NCBI GenBank assembly: GCA_018882545.1
Contig: VERS01000086.1
Span: 1 to 7,631, forward strand
Direction of reading: 5' to 3'
DNA length: 7,631 nt
From: Mycobacterium sp.
Lineage (GTDB): Bacteria > Actinomycetota > Actinomycetes > Mycobacteriales > Mycobacteriaceae
Both the position numbers and the translations under genes were made by a program. The notes under the pieces were generated by a model. It was not told the DNA's origin, did not search any database, and saw only the letters and a program-made list of their open reading frames with translations. Numbering within the stretch: the stretch's first letter is position 1; every line of letters starts with the position of its first letter. Of this stretch, positions 1 to 4,978 are shown in pieces.

Positions 1-1
1 G

Positions 2-331
2 CACTGGCTGGCGGTGGAGATCCCGCTGGGCACGGTGTGGTCGGAGGAGACCGCCTTCCGGGGGGCGCTGGGGAGCGTGGCCGCCGGTGCGTTCGGGGTC
101 CGCGGTGGGCGGATCCTGCAGGCGCTGACCTTCGGCCTGACCCATATCCCGGATGCTCGCGGGACCGGCGAACCGATCGTTGCCACGGTTGCGGTGACCG
201 GCCTGGCAGGCTGGGTCTTCGCGCTACTGGCCGAGCGCTCCGGCAGCCTGGCCGCGCCGATGCTGGCCCATCTGGCGATCAACGAGGCCGGGGCGATCGC
301 CGCGCTGGCGGTCCAAAAGGGGGCCCCATGA
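2..331 (+). CDS. CPBP-family intramembrane metalloprotease, C-terminal part (5' end outside window)
   Basis: The frame is open from the first bases of the window, so the N-terminus and true start lie upstream; the Met at base 14 is internal. The visible 109 residues carry the CPBP (CAAX protease and bacteriocin-processing, formerly Abi) signatures in order: EETAFR, the EExxxR motif, near visible residue 20; FGLTHI, the FxxxH motif, near residue 45; and HLAIN, the HxxxN/D motif, near residue 95. These residues form the metal and catalytic site inside the membrane. A hydrophobic segment (VAVTGLAGWVFALLAE) between motifs 2 and 3 fits a transmembrane helix. Substrates of bacterial members are mostly unknown. 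The stop overlaps the next gene's start as ATGA, so the two are probably translationally coupled. It probably corresponds to the M. tuberculosis Rv0804-type protein (recalled, not searched). Confidence 0.85.
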   Translation, partial: HWLAVEIPLGTVWSEETAFRGALGSVAAGAFGVRGGRILQALTFGLTHIPDARGTGEPIVATVAVTGLAGWVFALLAERSGSLAAPMLAHLAINEAGAIAALAVQKGAP

Positions 332-714
332 GCCGGGCTGTGGATCCGCAGGCCGTCCGCGAGGCGGTCATGGCGGTGGGGGACTGGCTTCGCGACGGGG
401 CCACCGAGGCGCCGGCCCGGGCGCTGGTGGCGGCGGCGGTGCGCTTGACCGCCCGGGCCGTGGCCGCAGCGGCACCCGGAGCCAGCGTCGAGGTGCGTGT
501 TCCGCCCTTCGTTGCGGTGCAGTGCATTTCGGGTCCGCGTCACACCCGCGGGGCACCGCCGAACGTGGTGGAGACCGAGGCCAGGACCTGGCTGCTGCTG
601 GCGGCCGGATTGGTCGGCCTGGATGAGGCGGCCGCCTCCGGGCGGCTCAGCCTCTCCGGATCCAGGGCCGGCGCCGTCGCATCGCTGCTGCCGCTGGTCA
701 GGCTGCCGGGCTGA
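328..714 (+). CDS. SCP-like (bacterial sterol carrier protein orthologue) small protein, Rv0807-like
   Basis: This 128-residue protein resembles the mycobacterial protein encoded just upstream of purF (Rv0807, about 129 aa from memory), assigned to the bacterial SCP-orthologue family related to sterol carrier protein 2. Such folds bind lipids or acyl-CoAs in a hydrophobic cavity, but the ligand of this branch is not known. The sequence shows an Ala/Arg-rich helical N-terminal half. A conserved core follows (EVRVPPFVAVQCISGPRHTR, near residues 53-72, then PPNVVETEARTWLLLAAGL), and the C-terminus has the SGSRAG...LLPLV pattern. The ATG at 328 was chosen because it overlaps the preceding stop (ATGA) and gives the family length; the frame stays open further upstream, but that is only the shadow of the protease gene. 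No signal peptide is seen, so it is probably cytosolic. Confidence 0.85.
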   Translation: MSRAVDPQAVREAVMAVGDWLRDGATEAPARALVAAAVRLTARAVAAAAPGASVEVRVPPFVAVQCISGPRHTRGAPPNVVETEARTWLLLAAGLVGLDEAAASGRLSLSGSRAGAVASLLPLVRLPG

Positions 715-751
715 TCACCACTCCATTGGGGACGAGGAAACCTGGAATGAT

Positions 752-774
752 TTGTCAGACCCCGGTGCTATGCT
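752..774 (+). promoter_or_regulatory. RecA-NDp / PafBC-type DNA-damage promoter motif
   Basis: TTGTCAGAC, then exactly 8 bases, then TATGCT. The mycobacterial LexA-independent DNA-damage promoter (RecA-NDp, activated by PafBC) has the consensus TTGTCRGTG-N8-TANNNT. The match is 7 of 9 in the upstream element, exact in spacing, and exact in the -10 form. The predicted transcription start is near 781, about 26 bases before the ATG at 807. The motif points into the 58-residue ORF and into the 3' end of the antisense XRE gene. That it is damage-inducible is inference from the motif. Confidence 0.65.
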
Positions 775-806
775 GACGCGCATTGCTATGAGCGAACGGG
801 GGGCGC

Positions 807-983
807 ATGGAAAGGTATCGATTACGGCGGACTGAGCAGGCACTGCTGGGCGCGTTGCTGCGGAGGGTCGATGCGCGCAGTCTGAGCAAGCGCGAGTTGC
901 TCCTGATGGTCGACCTACTCAGTACCGCCCTAGCGGTCGCTGACGCGTCGACGGATCTCGGCGAGGAGTTCGTCGGTCGGTAG
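807..983 (+). CDS. Small 58-residue protein of unknown function behind a DNA-damage-type promoter
   Basis: I do not recognise this protein. The ORF starts at ATG 807 and ends at TAG 981-983; an in-frame TGA at 789-791 makes 807 the first possible ATG. A run of six G at 798-803 lies 3 bases upstream, a weak and close ribosome site. The product begins MERYRLRRTEQALLGALLRR and continues with a Leu-rich stretch (SKRELLLMVDLLSTALAVAD, residues 28-47), then an acidic tail. It looks basic and helical at the N-terminus with an amphipathic middle, and has no clear membrane span. Its last 54 bases overlap tail-to-tail with the XRE gene on the other strand. The promoter motif at 752-774 and the reasonable codon use argue for a real gene. 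It could instead be a decayed 5' fragment of a larger damage-induced gene such as a 13E12/DUF222 protein. Confidence 0.55.
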   Translation: MERYRLRRTEQALLGALLRRVDARSLSKRELLLMVDLLSTALAVADASTDLGEEFVGR

Positions 984-1262
984 TTCGCGTACCGAGATTT
1001 GCAAACCCGGCGGGATGCCCGCCTCTTCCCGGGTGATGTAGCCGGCTGCCACCAGAGCTTCCAGTGGTGGCCGGTTGAGGTTGCGCGCGAATCTGATGAC
1101 CGAATCCACGCGAGGGGTGCTTAGTCCATTGAGCCACCGAGAGACACCGGTCTGGTCAATGCCTGCCAGTGCTGCGATTTCGGACTGCGTCTTGCCAGGT
1201 GTAACGCGCTTGACGTACTCGCCCCAGAGGTAGGCACCCGACACCGCAGAAAGACTACCCAA
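930..1262 (-). CDS. Small XRE-family helix-turn-helix regulator
   Basis: This 110-residue protein has a lambda-repressor-like (Cro/C1, XRE) HTH near residues 25-60: TQSEIAALAGIDQTGVSRWL is the two-helix reader, followed by NGLSTPRVDSVIRFARNLN. The rest (PPLEALVAAGYITREEAG, then ELPTDELLAEIRRR) is the short helical tail common in actinobacterial stand-alone XRE proteins. No peptidase, kinase or ligand domain is present, so it should act as a cytosolic DNA-binding protein, most likely a repressor. The start is TTG at 1262; a GTG at 1244 would remove six residues, and neither has a convincing Shine-Dalgarno. An in-frame stop lies about 33 bases upstream of the TTG. It is divergent from the asparagine-synthetase-like gene across 153 bases containing a palindrome, so self-regulation and control of that enzyme are plausible but unproven. 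Its 3' end overlaps the 58-residue ORF. Confidence 0.8.
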   Translation of the reverse strand: MGSLSAVSGAYLWGEYVKRVTPGKTQSEIAALAGIDQTGVSRWLNGLSTPRVDSVIRFARNLNRPPLEALVAAGYITREEAGIPPGLQISVRELPTDELLAEIRRRVSDR

Positions 1263-1312
1263 CGTCTTGTGTGCTGGGTCGCCGCCCCTGACTCATGCAG
1301 GGATGCATAGCA

Positions 1313-1341
1313 ACTGTTCAGTGATGTAAGCTCACTAGCAT
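1313..1341 (+). promoter_or_regulatory. Candidate promoter of the asparagine-synthetase-like gene
   Basis: TAGCAT at 1336-1341 fits the mycobacterial sigma-A -10 form TANNNT. The hexamer 17 bases upstream (ACTGTT, 1313-1318) is a poor -35, which is common in mycobacteria. The predicted start near 1348 leaves a leader of about 68 bases before the ATG at 1416. An inverted repeat AGTGA-N7-TCACT (1320-1324 and 1332-1336) lies inside the promoter. A second possible -10 is TAAGCT at 1327-1332. Confidence 0.4.
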
Positions 1342-1342
1342 A

Positions 1343-1358
1343 GGTGTGCACGCATACC
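1343..1358. promoter_or_regulatory. Near-palindromic operator candidate GGTnTGC-nn-GCAnACC
   Basis: Read directly, the 16 bases GGTGTGCACGCATACC form two inverted half-sites, GGTnTGC and GCAnACC, separated by two bases; 6 of the 8 base pairs across the dyad are complementary. It sits over the predicted transcription start of the + strand gene, where a repressor would block initiation. Related GCATA half-sites occur at 1305-1309 and 1338-1342. Assignment to the adjacent XRE protein is inference. Confidence 0.45.
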
Positions 1359-1402
1359 GACAGTTCGTTGGACCGCGGTGCAGCCACCGAACGGGCGCGC
1401 GC

Positions 1403-1408
1403 GGGAGG
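1403..1408 (+). promoter_or_regulatory. Ribosome binding site fixing the start of the asparagine-synthetase-like gene
   Basis: GGGAGG lies 7 bases upstream of ATG 1416, a near-ideal Shine-Dalgarno. It decides for ATG 1416 over the in-frame GTG at 1344. A small hairpin (CGGTG-CAGC-CACCG, 1376-1389) precedes it in the leader. Confidence 0.8.
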
Positions 1409-1415
1409 TATCTCA

Positions 1416-3290
1416 ATGATCGGTTTCGGCGCGGTCCATGAGGTCGATGCAGATCTTGCACGGGCCGCGAAGGCGCGGATGGCAACCACCCTCCCCCCGC
1501 GATGCGAAGAGTTTGGCTTTGGCAATGTCCGGATGGTCGCGAGTCGATTACCCGCCACCGGGCTCGCCGTGGATGAGTCGGCTGATCGTTTGCTTATCCG
1601 CATCGGTGACGTGTGGGAGAACTCCGCTGGAGGTCTCCGGGCAACCCCGACCCGTGTTCCGACGCCCGCCGAGATGTACAAATGCTGGCAACTCGAAGGA
1701 GAGCAGGGGATTCATCGCTATGACGGCTGCTGGTCCCTAGTGGCATGCGATCCAGCAAACCAGAGTGCGCTCATCATCGTCGACCGCTTCAATTCGCACC
1801 CGGTCTACTGGGCGCTGGATGGCCGGCGGCATTGGGTCATCGGCTCAACGGTGCAGACCGTCGCCCGAGGGCGAGGGACTGCGATTCGATGGGACGAAGT
1901 CGCCGTGATTCAGTTCCTGCACTTCCAAAGGGTATTTGGAGACCGCTCCATAGTCTCGGGCATCCGCATGACGAAACCGGGCTCCTGGCTTCAGATAGGT
2001 CCCACGTCGGTCCGCAGTGGTAATTGGTTCCGGTATGACTATGCGCCCGAAGCGGGGAGCCCGCGGCAATGGGCGGAGTCTCTCGCAGCGACTTTCCGTT
2101 CCGCTACGCGGAACGTGCAGAACAGCGACACCAACCTACTGCTCAGTGGCGGACTCGATTCGCGGCTGGTGCTGGCCTGCACGACGCAGCCGATTCGCTG
2201 CGTCCACTTCAACGATCACATCAACCGCGAGGCGGTTACTTCCAAGGCCCTAGCGGCCGCTCACGGCTCTGAACTGCGGGTGCGACTTCGCCCTGATGAT
2301 CATTACATCAAAATGCTTCCCCGAGCAGCTGCGATCGGAAGCGGTTCCTTCGTCTTTTACCACGCCCACACGCTGGGGCTGGGCGGTATTCCACCTCATG
2401 CGACGGTTATTCATGGTTTCGCTCCCGAATTATACTTCCGCGGAACGAATCTGCCGTTCCGTTACCTGAGAGGCTTAGGGTCCTACTCGCCTTTTGCATC
2501 CAGGGTCAAGCGTTCGAATGTCATAGACATGATCATCACCAGGCTGAAATACAATCTTTCTGCAGTCGATCCGTCGCGAATCCTCGTCAGCGAGGCTCGG
2601 AACCATTACCGATCAACGCTGAACGACGTCATTTCCGAGATCGTTGCAGAGGCCCAGACACACTCCGAGGATCCATTCGACTGGTTCACGTGGCCCGATA
2701 CCTTCTATCAGTCGCGGTACCCGTCATACCTGTTCGAGAACGCGATCCGTGCCGAATATCGGGAGCGCAGCGTTACAATGCAAAACGGCGTGCTGGATTT
2801 GCATCTGAAAATGCCCCGTGCGGTTCGGGGTAACAACAGAATATGGATTCGGGCACTTGAGTTGTTGGCGCCTTCCTTGCTTGCCGTCCCCGATGCAAAC
2901 CATGGCCACCGCCCGACGATTCGTCCAAGCTTGTTGATTTTGTCACGAGTTGTGAACCGCGGCAGGCGGCTTGTCTCATCGCGACAGCCCGGCAATTCCT
3001 TTGGGTGTGCTTGGTTCACAGATGGTTCGTGGCCTGACTTAACCCGCATGCTGGTGGGTTCCGCGGAGTTTAGAGAGGCGATCAGCGCTGCTGCGCTGAC
3101 GGAGGGCCACCTGCCAGAAATCATAGATGCCGGTCGACTGAGGACCGTTATCGACCAAGCGGCAACTGCTCCTAACCACAAGCTCAGCGACTTGGTGTTC
3201 GTTGCGGCCACCCTAGGCTCATGGGGCTCGCAGTTCGCTGCTGCGGCGCCTACCGGTTTCCTCGGCGTCGATGTCGCTGACCGCGTGTGA
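1416..3290 (+). CDS. Asparagine-synthetase-like ATP-dependent amide ligase lacking the glutaminase cysteine
   Basis: This 624-residue protein has the two-domain plan of AsnB, beta-lactam synthetase and lasso-peptide cyclase. Residues 1 to about 200 follow the class II amidotransferase fold. DRFNSHPVYW (123-132) matches the DRFGIKPLYY strand of AsnB, and the GIRMTKPGSWLQI region matches the LPPG segment. The N-terminus is Met-Ile-Gly-Phe instead of Met-Cys-Gly-Ile, and the usual NGE loop reads IGDVWEN, so glutamine hydrolysis should be lost. From about residue 218 follows the synthetase domain with the pyrophosphate loop SGGLDSR (244-250), which binds ATP to adenylate a carboxylate. The second AsnB loop (GEGADE) is replaced by HGFAPE (333-338). 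The likely reaction is AMP-activation of a carboxylate and attack by an amine other than ammonia; the substrate is unknown. Codon use is more AT-rich than its neighbours. No precursor peptide, leader protease or transporter is nearby. The start has a strong Shine-Dalgarno. Confidence 0.8.
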   Translation: MIGFGAVHEVDADLARAAKARMATTLPPRCEEFGFGNVRMVASRLPATGLAVDESADRLLIRIGDVWENSAGGLRATPTRVPTPAEMYKCWQLEGEQGIHRYDGCWSLVACDPANQSALIIVDRFNSHPVYWALDGRRHWVIGSTVQTVARGRGTAIRWDEVAVIQFLHFQRVFGDRSIVSGIRMTKPGSWLQIGPTSVRSGNWFRYDYAPEAGSPRQWAESLAATFRSATRNVQNSDTNLLLSGGLDSRLVLACTTQPIRCVHFNDHINREAVTSKALAAAHGSELRVRLRPDDHYIKMLPRAAAIGSGSFVFYHAHTLGLGGIPPHATVIHGFAPELYFRGTNLPFRYLRGLGSYSPFASRVKRSNVIDMIITRLKYNLSAVDPSRILVSEARNHYRSTLNDVISEIVAEAQTHSEDPFDWFTWPDTFYQSRYPSYLFENAIRAEYRERSVTMQNGVLDLHLKMPRAVRGNNRIWIRALELLAPSLLAVPDANHGHRPTIRPSLLILSRVVNRGRRLVSSRQPGNSFGCAWFTDGSWPDLTRMLVGSAEFREAISAAALTEGHLPEIIDAGRLRTVIDQAATAPNHKLSDLVFVAATLGSWGSQFAAAAPTGFLGVDVADRV

Positions 3291-3390
3291 CTCGACAACA
3301 CGCATGGTCCGTGTGGCCGGAACACCAGCCCACCCCGCGGGCACCCAAAGCGACACGAGGTGAGATTCGGGGTTTGGTCCTGATCCCCAG

Positions 3391-3396
3391 TAGACT
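3391..3396 (+). promoter_or_regulatory. Candidate -10 element of the purF promoter
   Basis: TAGACT fits TANNNT and lies 28 bases before the TTG start, giving a short leader beginning near 3403. No good -35 hexamer stands at 17-18 bases upstream. It implies that purF has its own promoter and does not depend on read-through from the accessory segment. The surrounding 3291-3424 stretch holds no other gene. A 6-bp hairpin (GCGTGT/ACACGC, 3283-3303) overlaps the preceding stop codon and might act as a weak terminator. Confidence 0.45.
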
Positions 3397-3424
3397 CATA
3401 GGGTCACCGACGCCAGGGAGCACT

Positions 3425-4933
3425 TTGACAGGCCAACTGGACAACGAACCTCGGGAAGAGTGCGGCGTCTTCGGCGTCTGGGCTCCCGGCGAGGAAGTCG
3501 CCAAACTCACCTACTACGGCCTCTACGCGCTGCAGCACCGCGGCCAGGAGGCAGCCGGGATCGCCGTGGCCGACGGATCGCAAGTCCTGGTGTTCAAGGA
3601 CCTCGGCCTGGTCAGCCAGGTCTTCGATGAGCAGACCCTGGCCGCCATGCCCGGCCACGTCGCGATCGGGCACTGCCGCTATTCGACGACCGGATCGACG
3701 ACCTGGGAGAACGCCCAGCCGGTCTTCCGCAACACCGCCGCCGGCACCGGCGTCGCGCTCGGCCACAACGGCAATCTGGTCAACACAACCGAATTGGCTG
3801 AGCGGGCTCGCAAAGAGGGGCTGATCAACCACAATGCACCGGGTGCGGCCACCACCGACTCCGACATCCTCGGGGCGCTGCTGGCCGGTGGTGCGGCGGA
3901 CACCAGTATCGAGCAGGCCGCCCTGGAACTGCTGCCGACGGTGCGGGGTGCGTTCTGCCTGGTTTTCATGGACGAGACCACCCTCTACGCCGCTCGGGAC
4001 CCGTTCGGGGTGCGGCCGCTGTCGCTGGGACGGCTTGACCGCGGCTGGGTGGTGGCCTCGGAGACCGCGGCCCTGGACATCGTGGGCGCCTCCTTCGTGC
4101 GCGATATCGAACCCGGTGAACTGCTGGCCATCGACGCCGACGGGGTGCGCTCCACCCGGTTCGCCCCGCCCACCCCGAAGGGCTGCGTGTTCGAGTACGT
4201 CTACCTGGCCCGCCCGGACAGCGTCATCGCCGGACGTTCAGTGCATGCCACCCGGTTGGACATCGGCCGACGGCTGGCCCGGGAGAAACCGGTGGAGGCA
4301 GATCTGGTCATCGGTGTGCCGGAGTCGGGCACCCCCGCCGCGGTGGGCTACGCCCAGGAGTCTGGAATCCCGTTCGGGCAGGGCCTGATGAAGAACGCCT
4401 ACGTGGGCCGCACCTTCATCCAGCCCTCGCAGACCATCCGCCAGCTCGGCATCAGGCTCAAGCTCAATCCGCTGCGTGAGGTCATCCGCGGCAAACGGCT
4501 CATCGTCGTCGACGACTCCATCGTGCGGGGCAACACCCAGCGCGCCCTGATCCGGATGCTGCGCGAGGCCGGGGCGGTCGAGGTGCATGTGCGGATCGCC
4601 TCACCGCCGGTGAAGTGGCCCTGCTTCTACGGTATCGACTTCGCCACCCCGGCCGAGCTGATCGCCAACGCCCCCGGAACCCAGACCGACGACGGGGAGA
4701 TGCTGGAGTCGGTGCGCCAGGCGATCGGCGCGGACACCCTCGGATACATCTCCCAGCTGGGCATGATCGCGGCGACCGAACAACCCGTGAGCCGGTTGTG
4801 CTGTGCCTGCTTCGACGGCACCTACCCGATCGAACTGCCCACCGCGACCGCGCTGGGCAAGAACGTCGTGGAGAACATGCTCGCCGCGGTGCAGGCCGAC
4901 AACGACAACGTCTCCGCGCTCAGCCGACCATAG
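3425..4933 (+). CDS. purF: Amidophosphoribosyltransferase (glutamine PRPP amidotransferase)
   Basis: PurF makes 5-phosphoribosylamine from PRPP and glutamine, the first committed step of de novo purine synthesis, in the cytosol. The 502-residue product closely matches mycobacterial PurF. The N-terminal nucleophile hydrolase domain begins at Cys13 in EECGVFG, so a 12-residue propeptide should be removed, as in the Bacillus subtilis type. YGLYALQHRGQEAAGIA, GHCRYSTTG and GHNGNLVN are glutaminase motifs. The phosphoribosyltransferase domain has the PRPP loop VVDDSIVRGNT (361-371). Cys254, Cys400, Cys459 and Cys462 match the four ligands of the 4Fe-4S cluster. The TTG at 3425 was chosen because the similarity begins there (the TGQ segment) and AGGGAG stands 4 bases upstream; the frame is open back to GTG 3287. 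The next gene is convergent, so purM does not follow it here. Confidence 0.97.
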   Translation: MTGQLDNEPREECGVFGVWAPGEEVAKLTYYGLYALQHRGQEAAGIAVADGSQVLVFKDLGLVSQVFDEQTLAAMPGHVAIGHCRYSTTGSTTWENAQPVFRNTAAGTGVALGHNGNLVNTTELAERARKEGLINHNAPGAATTDSDILGALLAGGAADTSIEQAALELLPTVRGAFCLVFMDETTLYAARDPFGVRPLSLGRLDRGWVVASETAALDIVGASFVRDIEPGELLAIDADGVRSTRFAPPTPKGCVFEYVYLARPDSVIAGRSVHATRLDIGRRLAREKPVEADLVIGVPESGTPAAVGYAQESGIPFGQGLMKNAYVGRTFIQPSQTIRQLGIRLKLNPLREVIRGKRLIVVDDSIVRGNTQRALIRMLREAGAVEVHVRIASPPVKWPCFYGIDFATPAELIANAPGTQTDDGEMLESVRQAIGADTLGYISQLGMIAATEQPVSRLCCACFDGTYPIELPTATALGKNVVENMLAAVQADNDNVSALSRP

Positions 4934-4939
4934 GGCCCA

Positions 4940-4957
4940 GCCGGCCATAGGGCCGGC
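4940..4957. terminator. GC-only hairpin between convergent purF and SDR genes
   Basis: GCCGGCC, loop ATAG, GGCCGGC: a perfect 7-bp GC stem starting 7 bases after the purF stop and ending 22 bases after the SDR stop on the other strand. There is no T-tract on either side, as often in mycobacteria. By position it could serve both convergent transcripts. Confidence 0.6.
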
Positions 4958-4978
4958 GCATCGACCCGGCCCGATCGG

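Noticed and set aside
1344..1415. In-frame GTG start giving the ligase an N-terminus Met-Cys-Thr, which would restore a Cys2.
   Set aside because: The following residues do not resemble the Cys-Gly-Ile start of class II amidotransferases, no ribosome site precedes it, the predicted promoter start lies over it, and ATG 1416 has an excellent Shine-Dalgarno and begins the family-like MIGFGAV segment.
928..2266. Similar strings GCCCTAGCGG(T/C)CGCT at about 928 and 2247 that could be a repeat bounding an insertion.
   Set aside because: Short, inside two coding regions with similar Ala/Leu-rich codons, and not at the island edges; likely chance.
807..3290. Lasso-peptide cluster with the 58-residue ORF as precursor and the AsnB-like enzyme as cyclase.
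   Set aside because: The small ORF has no recognisable leader/core boundary (no Thr at the second-to-last leader position followed by a Gly and an Asp/Glu at core position 7-9). No B1/B2 leader-peptidase proteins or exporter are present.
3287..3424. Longer PurF from GTG 3287 overlapping the ligase stop as GTGA, suggesting translational coupling.
   Set aside because: Similarity to mycobacterial PurF starts at the TTG 3425 segment, a ribosome site and -10 element stand between, and the upstream residues look like untranslated sequence.
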